From positions 162,020,553-162,084,552 of the forward strand of contig NC_134700.1 of the NCBI RefSeq assembly GCF_043290135.1: a DNA stretch of 64,000 nucleotides, in the 5' to 3' direction. Source of the stretch: Rhipicephalus microplus. Lineage: Eukaryota; Arthropoda; Arachnida; Ixodida; Ixodidae. Numbering within the stretch: position 1 is the stretch's first letter; every line of letters begins with the position of its first letter. The notes under the pieces are model-generated. The model saw nothing but the letters and a program-made list of their open reading frames with translations, was not told the origin of the DNA and did no database searches. Made by a program: the position numbers and the translations under genes. This document shows, piece by piece, positions 14,332 to 23,965 of this stretch.

Positions 14332-15710
14332 CGTCGCGGGCTTGGTGAACGACGCCTCGGGAAAGTAGATGATGGGTGTGGACTCGGCGACCTATTGCGC
14401 ATTGGTGCAATCGACCGCGATTCATGTCGCTGAGTGTTTGGATAGGCATAGCGCGAAGATAAGTATTCTTCGATTTCGTAAGGGCGCTCACCGTTACGAG
14501 GGCAGGGCGCATTCACTGGAAAGCCACGTAGTCCGACCCGACGGTAGTGGCATGTCCGATAAAGATGACCTGCCTCCCCACAGTGGTAGCAGAGGGGCCG
14601 CCGGTCTGCCGTGCGCCATACATCACTTTTGCGGGGTCTTGCTTCTGGCATCGGCGCTGGAGTACTGCGAGGAAAGGTCGGTGGCATAACGGGAGCTTGT
14701 GCAAAGCTCGGGCGTCTCATGTCTTGCCGTACGACTTGCGCGTACGACAGCTGTGGCTGAGGTTCCGGTTGCGTGTAGTGTGGCACTTGAGGCTGCGGTT
14801 GAATAATTGCTTGCCGCACTTCTTCACGCACAACGTCCGCGATTGAGGGCACCGCTGGAGGACTTTGAGGAAGTTGCAGTTTCTGGAGCTCCTCCTTAAC
14901 AATAGCCCTCACCATTTCCCGGAGGACGTCAACGTTGGTGGGGAGGGTTGTTGACTCTGCCCTGACTGAAGAGACGCTGAAGTCTCTGTTGTACAGTCGC
15001 GCACGTTGTTGCAGTGTCCTTTCCATGGTCGTTGCCTCGGACCGGAACTCCGCCACAGTTCGCGGTGGATTACGCACCAGGCCTGCAAAAATTTCTTCCT
15101 TTACTCAGCGCATTAGGTGCCGCAACTTCTTCTCCTCGGCCATGTTTTGGTCGGCTCGGCGGAAGAGCCGTGACATGTCTTCTATGTACATGGCCACGCT
15201 CTCGTTATTCCGCTGGTTCCTCGCCTGAAGAGCAGCCTCTGCCTTCTCTTTGCGGTCCGTGTTCGGATAGGTTACGATGAGCTCTCGTCGGAAGTCGTCC
15301 CACGACAGCAAGGACGCTTCGTGGTTCTCAAACCACGTGCGTGCCGAATCTTGCAGGGCGACGTAAACATAACGAAGTTTTCGGGCTTCGTCCCAACCAT
15401 TCAAACGTGCAACGCGCTCGAAGCCTTCAAGCCAGTCCTCGGCGTCTTCAAAGGTCTCACCGTGGAAGACCTCTGGTGTACGTGGCGAATCCACGATGAG
15501 GTGAGATGGAGATGGCATCGACTGGGTGGCCATCGCAGTGACGCTTGTGCTTGAGGTCTCGACAGGTCTTGATGAGTCAATTAGGGGGCCAAACTCGGGC
15601 TGCTCACCACGTAGTCGGCGACTCGTGCGTTGGTGCACAGGTGTCAATTCTGCTGGCTCCAATCTTCTGGGATCTGGGCTTCTCCTTGCCTGTGGTGGGC
15701 TTGGAATCAT
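14322..15710 (-). pseudogene. gag: Element A Gag with one premature TGA
   Basis: Structural Gag of 462 codons from the ATG at 15710. The N-terminal half carries the Ty3 Gag core (EDAEDWLEGFERVA, then ARTWFENHE); the C-terminal half has a CCHC knuckle (CYHCGEAGHLYRTC) and an Arg/Ser/Pro-rich tail. Codon 202 (15105-15107) is TGA where both relatives in this window have glycine (MRGVKEQ), a change explained by one substitution. The frame then continues undisturbed to the TAG at 14322. Given identical LTRs the lesion must be recent, a read-through site, or a base-call error. Confidence 0.9.
14325..14332 (-). promoter_or_regulatory. Element A candidate -1 frameshift site
   Basis: The minus strand reads GGGAAAAC directly before the gag TAG. 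Pol is open in the -1 frame from this point. The match to the X XXY YYZ rule is imperfect in the gag frame (G GAA AAC). A partly paired GC-rich segment lies just downstream (about 14290-14316). Confidence 0.6.
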
Positions 15711-15711
15711 A

Positions 15712-15727
15712 CCCAGCACCTCCACCA
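15712..15727 (-). promoter_or_regulatory. Element A primer-binding site
   Basis: The minus strand reads tggtggaggtgctggg, 3 nt inside the 5' LTR. The same 16 nt occur in elements C and D, so all three probably prime from the same tRNA. The tRNA could not be named from sequence alone. Confidence 0.85.
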
Positions 15728-15730
15728 GAT

Positions 15731-16016
15731 TGTTACGAGTAAATATAGCACCTGGTACTATATAAACTCTTTATTTAGGGCGAACTTGTGCCCGTAAACT
15801 CAAAGCTAAAGATGGTCAGCCAAGAATGCCACTTGCTCGCTGACTCCAACTTCGTCGGTCTCTTCTTCTGCCACTCGAGTCTCGTGCCGGTCCCGTGGCG
15901 TAGCATCGTGGCGCGTGCAGGGCGGCGTTCCATGGCGCGGCTTTCTTGCTACTTGCTTGGCGGCTTTTACGAACGCGAACTGTGGCAGCGTCTTCTGCGA
16001 TGTTCGAGCTGTGGCA
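15731..16016 (-). repeat. Element A 5' LTR
   Basis: 286 bp, identical to 10376-10661. As the 5' LTR it should hold the element's promoter. A tatataaactc stretch on the plus strand lies near its internal edge and could mislead promoter calls. Confidence 0.95.
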
Positions 16017-16036
16017 TTATATATATATATATATAT

Positions 16037-16058
16037 TGCCACGGGCATGGAACGAGGT
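16037..16058 (+). repeat. Element C 5' LTR, first piece
   Basis: 22 bp beginning tgccacgggcatggaacgag, matching the start of 23786-23951 with one substitution. It ends in aggt, duplicated at 18550-18553 on the other side of element B. Confidence 0.9.
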
Positions 16059-16288
16059 TGTAGTACCATCATCATCGCCATCATTTCTTGATCACTGCGC
16101 CGCGCCTCTCGCGCAGCAGATGCTAGCTCGAGCTGCGCGAGGATTTGAACGAGCTGACACGCCTGGCGTGGCGGACGCTGGTAGCCGACGTGGCTCCGCT
16201 TCAGGCCTGGAATAAAGTGGCGAGATCGGCACGGCCCCATCGGCCGCCTTCGACGTCATCTCACGTCTCTTCTTCTCTCGCCGCTACA
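16059..16288 (+). repeat. Element B 5' LTR
   Basis: 230 bp starting tgtagtaccatcatcatcg and ending cgctaca. It contains a tggaataaag polyadenylation-like signal. It differs from 18320-18549 at four positions, two of them in the terminal four bases. Confidence 0.92.
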
Positions 16289-16289
16289 T

Positions 16290-16305
16290 TGGTGACCCGG
16301 AGAAC
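16290..16305 (+). promoter_or_regulatory. Element B primer-binding site
   Basis: tggtgacccggagaac begins 1 nt after the 5' LTR, the standard position. It is unlike the tggtggaggtgctggg of A, C and D, so B belongs to a different lineage. Confidence 0.75.
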
Positions 16306-16332
16306 ACGCCCTTCGCCGAACGGCCTGCTGCC

Positions 16333-18247
16333 ATGTTCCCGCAACTCTGCCTGCCAGTGCCGCCGTTCCAATCGACCTACCCCAAGGTATGGTTTATGCA
16401 GCTCGACGCCGTTCTTGCGGTGAATGGCATCACGGACCAGCTGCTGATGCACGCCATTCTTCTCGACGCCCTTTCGGTAGAGTTGCGCCATCTCGCTGCC
16501 ACTTCAAGCACCAGCCCGCAACCTTACGATGCCCTCTGCACTGCGGTGCTCGCCCGCACCGGCAACCCATACCGTCCGCTTCCGTTTACCCGCAGCCCCG
16601 CCGCGGTGGTCTAGTGGCTAAGGTACTCGGCTGCTGACCCGCAGAGCGCGGGTTTGAATCCCGGCTGCGGCGGCTGCATTTCCGATGGAGGCGGAAATGT
16701 TGTAGGCCCGTGTGCTCAGATTTGGGTGCACGTTACAGAACCCCAGGTGGTCTAAATTTCCGGAGCCCTCCACTACGGCGTCTCTCATAATCATATAGTG
16801 GTTTTGGGACGTTAAACCCCACATATCAATCATATCAATCAATCCGTTTACCCGTACCAGGCAGGTTTCCCAGGCGTCGCAGAGCAAGGTACGAACTGGT
16901 TCGCAGCCCTCAATTGACCGCTACCTCGGTACCCCGGCTTCGACTACTTCTACACCTGATCCGGTCGCAGAAACATCCACTCCTGCACCTGATCACGACC
17001 GCGAGGTAGAAGACTCCCCCACTGCGACTGACCTTCCCTCCGAGAGGTACATTCCCTCAGAGCCCCCGTGCGGAGCTTCATCACACGTACCTGCCACCTG
17101 CACGTTTTCCACGAAAGCAACGGCACGTGACACCGTGGCCCCACCAGACTCCATGACGACCTCGGCTGGGCCAGCTGACCTTCCTGCAGACTCCCCGCCT
17201 GTCTCGGCGCCTGTGGAGGCCCGCGGCACCACTCGCACTGTGGACCCAGGGCCCGCTGTGACACTCCACGCCATCAGTTTCCCCTGCACACCGGTGCCTG
17301 CTGCTCAGGGCCTCGTGGACTGCCGGCGCCTACTGACATCATCCTCGATGTGTCCTGCGGGGGTTCGGGCCCTTGGGCATGCACAGCTGGACGTGCGTGA
17401 TGCTGTGGCGATGTCAGGGGGTCCCGAGGGCCGCACGCCTGGCTCACCACGGGTGGAGCACACCGTGCGTGCCCCAATGGATGCGCAGTTGGGCCATCCG
17501 CCTGCCACTGCGTGCGCGTGCTCGAGCATTTCGGCGCCGTCGACGGCCCATGACGGCTGTGACGCCGCATGCCCGCCGGTCGGTCTCGCATCACCGGACG
17601 TCGGGTTTGGCTCGAACAGCGCGACGACTCATCGGCGTACGCCTACGCGTCGCGCGTCGTCAGAGGTCGGGGAAAGCGGTCTGTCAGTGCCCTCTGGGCC
17701 GGCTCGCTGTCACTGTAAACCATGTCGCACTTCGTCGGTCCAGAGCGCACCGTTTCAGACTCATCTGCACCCTGCTCGGCCGACCAGGCGGCCGCCGCGG
17801 CCGGTGATGTGCCACCGGAAGCGACGGTACCGGCACGGTGGGCGCACTGCCAGGGTTGACCGCACTCCCTGTCGTCGTCCCCACCAGCTCCAACGTGGAG
17901 GTAACGCTGCACCCTCTGAACTGGCCGTGCTGCGCTCATGCTGCAGTTCATTTTTTGAGCATCAGTGTCCGAGTGCGCGCGACAATCGGCCGCGCCGGGG
18001 CGGCCCGTGTGTGTTCTCGGCCCTTGGACATTTTTCACCTTGTTGTTGGTGCTCGCTGTCGACAAAGGTGTCCCTTCATCATGACCCTCGCCCGCTCCTT
18101 CCAACAGCGTGCTTGCCTGGCCACCCTCGTCCGCTGCGCCATTCCCAGTGTCGCCCGCCGGAGACCGCTGCTTACCGATGGCCCATCAACGTTGACAACC
18201 TGGACTGGCCAAATGAACACTTTATGGATTGTCGTTCATGTATATAG
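16333..18247 (+). pseudogene. Element B gag-like ORF split by a SINE
   Basis: The frame starts at ATG 16333. Residues 10-80 look like a Ty3-type Gag N-terminus (VPPFQSTYPKVWFMQLDAV, then LLMHAILLDALSVELRHLA). At 16592 it is broken by a 250-bp SINE. Past the second target duplication (16855 onward) the frame resumes in the phase expected for precise insertion and stays open to 18247, for about 550 codons without the SINE. The rest is Pro/Ser/Thr/Ala-rich, then Arg/Cys/His-rich, with no CCHC knuckle or enzyme motif seen. The C-terminal half has unusual composition and may be out of its ancestral frame. Confidence 0.7.
16593..16842 (+). mobile_element. Ruka-type SINE, full length, inside element B
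   Basis: A clean copy: cgccgcggtggtctagtggc head with A box (ctagtggctaagg) and B box (gggtttgaatccc), the family body, and a tail of aaccccacatatcaatcat repeats. A perfect 12-bp target duplication, tccgtttacccg, flanks it (16581-16592 and 16843-16854). As the youngest layer of B it post-dates B's insertion or travelled with it. Confidence 0.95.
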
Positions 18248-18319
18248 CTTTTGTCACTATTTCTTTCGTTTTTTCATATGCCTTCAAATCGCACAAAGCG
18301 CTAGGGGGGGGGGGAGCCC

Positions 18320-18549
18320 TGTAGTACCATCATCATCGCCATCATTTCTTGATCACTGCACCGCGCCTCTCGCGCAGCAGATGCTAGCTCGAGCTGCGCG
18401 AGGATTAGAACGAGCTGACACGCCTGGCGTGGCGGACGCTGGTAGCCGACGTGGCTCCGCTTCAGGCCTGGAATAAAGTGGCGAGATCGGCACGGCCCCA
18501 TCGGCCGCCTTCGACGTCATCTCACGTCTCTTCTTCTCTCGCCGCTTGA
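18320..18549 (+). repeat. Element B 3' LTR
   Basis: 230 bp, about 98% identical to 16059-16288, directly after the G-rich polypurine tract at 18303-18315. It ends ttga rather than taca. Confidence 0.92.
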
Positions 18550-18553
18550 AGGT

Positions 18554-18697
18554 TTAGCCATGCCAATGCGAGTATGTGCCATGGTGTGAAAGAAGAAGAG
18601 GACGGTTGGTGTGCTTGTGCTCTAACGTTCGCTTCGGCTTGACGTCCAGTGCTGCTCCTGTGAACAGACGATGTGGTCGTTCTGTAATCACGTGACA
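18554..18697 (+). repeat. Element C 5' LTR, second piece
   Basis: 144 bp from ttagccatgccaatgcgag to cacgtgaca, continuing the LTR interrupted at 16058. With the first piece it gives 166 bp, exactly the length of the 3' LTR. Confidence 0.92.
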
Positions 18698-18702
18698 TTT
18701 TC

Positions 18703-18718
18703 TGGTGGAGGTGCTGGG
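18703..18718 (+). promoter_or_regulatory. Element C primer-binding site
   Basis: tggtggaggtgctggg, 5 nt inside the 5' LTR, identical to the site in elements A and D. Confidence 0.85.
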
Positions 18719-18727
18719 TAGTGTTGT

Positions 18728-20125
18728 ATGCACTGCAATCAGCAGCAAGGTCCCGACACTAGTCGCGACTTGGAAGAACCAGCTGACCTACGGCGTAGCA
18801 GGCGACAACTAGGCCTACCTCCTGAATTCGGACCATTTCCACAACTCGGTGGTACTATGGCTAGTGCGGGAACGCGAACTCAAGAAACATCAATTCTGCC
18901 TCCTCGATGGTTCTTCAACGTCCCGTGAACTCCGAAGCCGTTCAATGGTGACCCTTACGAGGACGTCGACGACTGGCTTGACGACTACAACCGTTGCGGA
19001 AGCGTCAGCGAGTGGAACGAGCAGCGAAAGCTTCGGTATGTCTACTTATATCTCGAGGACTCTGCGCGCACTTGGTTCGAAAACCATGAAGCCACTATGA
19101 CAACCTGGCCAGAGTTTTGCAACCAGTTGCGAAATACCTTCCGAAGCTCTGACCGAAAGGAGCAAGCGGAATGGCTCCTCAATTACCGAAACCAGCGTCC
19201 GAACGAGAGTGTTGCCATGTTCGTTGAGGACATGTCGTGGCTGTTCCGGCGAGCCGACTCCTCAATGACGGAAGAGAAGAAGGTGCGCCTCCTAATGCGG
19301 GGAGTAAAAGAGCAGCTCTTCGTGGGACTAGTGCGAAACCCTCCAAGCACCGTAGAGTATTTCCTCCGCGAAGCCACGACAATGGAGAGAATGCTAAGGC
19401 AGCGTTCGTACCAGTATGAGCGTCCTGACAGTCTTTCGTCAGTGTCGTCGGCCCTGCCAACACCTGACGTCACGACTGTAAAAGACCTGACGGAGCTCGT
19501 GCGCAGTATTGTGCGCGAGGAGCTGCAAAAGCTGCACGTGGTGTCTTCTCCGACCCATGTTGCTGCACTAACGGATGTCGTTCGCGAAGAGGTCCGGCAG
19601 CTGTTGCACCCCATGACTACTCTGCGTGCAGCCGAAGTCCAACCCATGACGGCACCGCGTCCAGCTGAAGCTCCGCTATTAACGTACGCGAAAACACTAC
19701 GTACTCCTGCACTGGCTGTTGGCTATCCGTCCCGTCCATCCACCCTGCAGACGGCACCGTCGTTCTACTCGGGACTACCGCAGTACGGCAACTCACCCCT
19801 TACACGGAAATCCAGTGTATGGCGTGCTCCCGACAACCGGCCTCTATGTTATCACTGTGGTGAACCAGGTCACATCTACCGTGAGTGCGCCTACAGGCAC
19901 ATGGGTCTTCCTGGCTTTCGTTCGGATGCTCGTCGACCCAGAGATGGTGAGCGGCCCCGTGCTATCGCCGAATACTTGGCAAGCCGACGATCCTCAACCC
20001 TTCCGTGTCGCCAATCCCGCTCATCATCTCCACGGCGTTCCACGTCACCTGGCCAACAATCCACCTTTGCAGACGTCCTTGCAGGAAGATCGCCTAGATC
20101 CACAAGCCCGCGCCGGGGAAACTAA
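18728..20125 (+). pseudogene. gag: Element C Gag with a premature TGA
   Basis: 466-codon frame from ATG 18728. It shares with A and D the core DVDDWLDDYN, SARTWFENHE, VAMFVEDMSWLFRRAD and LLMRGVKEQLFVGLVR, the CCHC knuckle CYHCGEPGHIYREC and an Arg/Ser-rich tail. Codon 67 (18926-18928) is TGA, before the conserved core. The rest stays open to TAA 20123-20125. The loss of the N-terminal 66 codons fits the general decay of this copy. Confidence 0.9.
20116..20122 (+). promoter_or_regulatory. Element C canonical -1 frameshift heptamer
   Basis: G GGA AAC in the gag frame, the classical X XXY YYZ pattern, immediately before the gag TAA. Pol is open in the -1 frame from here. A stem of 10 pairs in 12 positions (20127-20138 with 20146-20157, loop tgggggt) begins 4 nt downstream, as expected for a stimulatory structure. 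Confidence 0.75.
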
Positions 20126-23100
20126 GAACAGCGACCTCTGGGGGTGAGGCCACTGTTGATCGACCGTTACAAGACCCTCCCCCGATCTGCCTGCCGACAT
20201 CCGACGCCATTTTTTCACCGACGTGTGCCATCGACGACAAACGTGTTTCTGCTCGTATCTCTGTCCTTGTCGACAACCACCCGCTGACCGCTCTGGTAGA
20301 TACGTGTGCCAATTATTCTGTTATAAGCGCTGACCTCGCTGCACAGCTAAGAAAGGTAACGACACCTTGGGGACATAGAACCAACCTCCGGACTGCGGGA
20401 GGTCACATATTGACACCGCTAGAAATGTGCACTGCCCGCCTCCGAATTCGTGAGTCGACGTACATTGTTTCCTTCGTTGTATTGCGTGAATGATCCCAAA
20501 ACCTGATACTCGGAATGGATTTTCTCCGCGAGCATGGAGCCATTATTAACCTTCATGACCTGCTCATAACGTTATCTAACGACCATACAGCCCTACGAAA
20601 GGATGCAGTTGCGCCGACCACAACACTTCGAATTGCTGACGACACCATCGCACTTCCGCCGCGAGCCAGTATGTTTGTGACTGTGGAGAGCGACTGTGAC
20701 AACAAGAGTAGTGGCATCGCGGAAACTAACCTCTCGGTGCTCTTGGCTCGGCAGATTTGTGTCGCGCGTGCTATCGTCCAACTGAGACAATGGAGGACTC
20801 AGCTTCTGATCACAAATTTCGGCGGCCAGTACCAACACTTGGCAAAGCGAACAGCGATCGCGAACTTTAAAGCCATTGATGACGAAGAATGTTCCACTAT
20901 CGCTCTGATTGCCACTGCTGCCGAAGGTAACACTGCAGTAGCCAGTACAGTTGACGTGAATCGCCAGCTATCCTGTTCGCAGCAACAGCAGATACGCATG
21001 ATTTTACATACGTATAGTGATTGCTTTGCGTCCACCTCCAAAATCAAGCAGACCCCAACCGTGAAGCACCGCATTACAACGGACCCTACCGAACGGCCTG
21101 TACGACAACACGCCTATCACGTGTCACAAAAAGAACAAGAGGCAATACGTTTTCAAGTGGAACAGATGCTCAACGACGACGTCATCCAATCTTCGAACAG
21201 TCCATGGGCGTCACCCGTCGTACTTGTTAAAAAGAAAGACGGCACTCTTCGATTTTGCGTCGATTACCGGAAGCTCAACAAAGTGACAAAGAGAGACGTC
21301 TACCCTCTCCCACGCATAGATGATTCACTGGATCGACTTCGACATGCCCGATATTTTTCCTCAATGGATTTACGCAGCGGCTACTGGCAGATTGAGGTCG
21401 ATGAACGTGTCAGGAAAAAAAAAACAGCATTCATAACTCCCGATGGCCTCTACGAATTCAAAGTGTTACCATTTGGATTGTGCTCTGCACCGGCAACGTT
21501 CCAAAGGATGATGGACACCGTCCTGTCCGGTCTGAAGTGGGAATCCTGCCTCGTGTATTTAGACGACGTCGTTGTTTTTTTCCAAAACATTTGAGCAACA
21601 TTTACAACGACTTCAGTCCGTCTTCGTCGCTATTCGATCCGCAGGCCTATCGCTAAAACCGGAGGAGTGTCATTTCGGCTACGAAGAATTAAAGTTTCTC
21701 GGCCACCTTATCAGTCACGATGGCATTAGAATAGACCCAGAAAAGACCATGGCCGTTGCTGCATTTCCCCCACCTTCGAACAAACGGGATTTGCGCCGGT
21801 TTTTGGGTCTCTGCGCCTACTACAGGCACTTTGTCCAGAGTTTTGCCAACACCGCTGAACCCCTTACCCACTTAACGAAGGAGGATACTCCTTTTGTGTG
21901 GGGTCCAGAGCAGAGAGCCGCTTTTTCCAGGCTGCAGCAGTACCTTCAGAGTGAACCCTTACTAGGGCACTTTGACGAAGATGCCGACACCGAACTTCAC
22001 ACTGACGCAAGCAACATCGGTCTTGGTGCAGTGCTCGTCCAGCGGCAAGACGGCGCTGAACGTCCCATCGCTTATTCTAGCCGCATTCTGTCATCTGCGG
22101 AAACTAACTACTCGACCACGGAGAAGGAATGTCTTGCTGTTATTTGGGCGATAACAAAGTTCCGACCATATCTGTATGGCCGTCCATTCAAAGTAGCTAC
22201 GGACCATAATGCCCTCTGTTGGCTGGCCAATCTCAAGGACCCTTCAGGGCTCCTCGCAAGGTGGAGCTTACGCCTTCAAGAATTTGATGTTACAGTCGTC
22301 TACAAGTCGGGCCGCAGGCACACTGATGCTGATTGCCTTTCTTGCGCACCCCTCGCGACGACATCAAGGAACGATGATACCGATGGCCATTTTCTTTGTG
22401 CAGTCAGTGATTCTGACTTGGCCCAACAACAGCGGAATGATTCAGAGATCCGACAACTTATTAAATACCGTCAAGGTCGCAGCTCGAGTCCACCATCGGC
22501 ATTCGCACGTTCAGGGTCATTATGTCTCCGCAACGACATCGTCTACAAAAAGAACTTCGAACCTTATGCGACTGAGTACCTCCTCGTCGTTCCACCAGGC
22601 CTACGTGCTGAAATTGTATCTGCCTGCCACAACGAGCCTTCCTCCGGCTACCTAGGATTCGCACGTACCCTTGCCTGGATTCGGACTCGCTACTACTGGC
22701 CAAAGCTCATACAGGATGTCAAGCATTACGTTAAAACGTGCAATCATCGCCAGCGCCGTAAAGCCCCACCTGTGCGCCCTGCTGGTTTATTGCAACCTGT
22801 TGCACACCCGTCACAACCGTTTGAACGAATCGGCATGGACTTGCTTGGGTCCTTCCCGAAGTCACATGATGGCAACCATTGTATCCTAGTCGCTACTGAC
22901 TATTTAACGAGGTACTGCGAAACGACAGCCCTACAACGAGGCACCACCAATGAGGTTGCGTATTTTTTTTATCAACAACATCGTCCTCCGCCATGGAGCG
23001 CCAACAGTTCTTATCACTGACCGTGGAACAGCCTTTACAGCCCAATTGATGCAAGACGTCACGAGACTTAGTGCAACAGCTCATCGCAAAACAACCGCAT

Positions 23101-23678
23101 ACCATCCACAAACCAACGGTCTGACGGAGAAATTAAACAAGACGCGCATTGACATGCTATCTATGTACGTCGACCGTGATCACAAAAACTGGGATGCAAT
23201 TTTGCCATACGTAACGTTCGCTTACAACACTGCGGTTCAAGAGACTGCGGGTTTCACTCCCTTCCGGTTGCTTCACGGCCGAGAAGCAATTACGATGCTT
23301 GACGCCATGCTGTTGCCTGACACGACCGATATTACTACTGATGACGACTTTATCCAGCTCGCCGACGCGGCCCGCCAGCTTGCACTTTAGCGGATCCGAA
23401 AACAACAACGAATCGACTCGCAGAGGTACAACTCCCGTCATCGCCATGTTATTTACCAACCCGGTGATCTGGTCTGGCTGTGGATCCCCGTTTGCCAAAG
23501 GGGCCGCTCGGAAAAGTTACTTCACCACTACTTCGGTCCTTATAGAGTACTACGTTGCCTCACAGATGTCATTTACGAAATTCTGCTTGAAGACACAGCT
23601 CAGCGATCTCTATGTTTCCAGAAGGCCGACATTGTTCATGTGTCACGGATGAAGCCACACTACCCCCGAGTCACCTGA
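20116..23678 (+). pseudogene. pol: Element C Pol, multiply broken
   Basis: Same domain order as element A. Lesions in order: protease motif DTGA has become DTCA (codon 20305-20307); TGA at 20491-20493; an extra T in a T run at about 21576-21582, right after the YLDD motif; integrase zinc finger with its last cysteine replaced by arginine (TCNHRQRR); an extra T in a T run at about 22963-22970; TAG at 23388-23390. Recognisable parts are the RT core (FCVDYRKLN, SMDLRSGYW), RNase H (HTDASNIGLG), integrase (VLITDRGTAF) and GPY (YFGPYRV). No function is expected. The two T-run insertions could also be sequencing errors. Confidence 0.92.
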
Positions 23679-23785
23679 CACTGCTTCATCATGAGTCTTT
23701 GTGCGTGTACGCGATTACTTTAACTTCTAATCGGCATTGGTCATCGGGGTGGTTTTTTTTTTTTTTTGAAGGGGGGGGGGGGTAA

Positions 23786-23951
23786 TGCCACAGGCATGGA
23801 ACGAGGTTTAGCCATGCCAATGCGAGTATGTGCCATGGTGTGAAAGAAGAAGAGGACGGTTGGTGTGCTCGTGCTCTAACATTCGGTTCGGCTCGACGTC
23901 TAGTGCTGCTCCTGTGAACAGACGTTGTGGTCGTTGTGTAATCACGTGACA
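23786..23951 (+). repeat. Element C 3' LTR
   Basis: 166 bp, tgccacaggcatggaacgag to cacgtgaca, preceded by a long G run (polypurine tract) and followed by (TA)n. Confidence 0.93.
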
Positions 23952-23965
23952 ATATATATATATAT

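Larger units (their letters stand above)
10376..16016 (-). mobile_element. Element A: Ty3/Gypsy LTR retrotransposon, very young
   Basis: Complete minus-strand element of about 5.6 kb with two LTRs identical over all 286 compared positions. It has a primer-binding site next to the 5' LTR, gag, pol in the -1 frame, and a polypurine tract (aggagggggactaa on the minus strand) before the 3' LTR. It sits in a (TA)n tract that abuts element C; tatat flanks both sides if the LTR is extended by 3 nt, but the TA background makes the target duplication uncertain. Identical LTRs imply recent insertion. The one visible defect is a stop codon in gag. Confidence 0.95.
16059..18549 (+). mobile_element. Element B: short gag-only LTR retroelement nested in C
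   Basis: 2.49 kb, flanked by a 4-bp target duplication aggt (16055-16058, 18550-18553). LTRs of 230 bp at each end differ at 4 positions. A primer-binding site different from that of A/C/D follows the 5' LTR. A polypurine tract (aggggggggggagccc) precedes the 3' LTR. The 2.0-kb interior, about 1.77 kb without its SINE, holds one gag-like frame and no protease, RT or integrase, so the element is non-autonomous by structure (LARD/TRIM-like) and must borrow enzymes. Confidence 0.9.
16037..23951 (+). mobile_element. Element C: decayed Ty3/Gypsy LTR retrotransposon
   Basis: Plus-strand element whose 166-bp 5' LTR is cut into 16037-16058 and 18554-18697 by element B. The 3' LTR is 23786-23951 (166 bp). 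The reassembled LTRs differ at 8 positions (about 5%), the highest of the four elements. TA repeats lie on both outer sides (16017-16036, 23952-23965). The polypurine tract is the G run at 23771-23782. Gag and pol carry stops, frameshifts and active-site changes, so this copy is dead. Confidence 0.93.

Noticed and set aside
17274..18104. Frames antisense to the element B ORF
   Set aside because: GC-rich sequence gives long antisense frames; the gag-like start and LTR orientation favour the plus strand.
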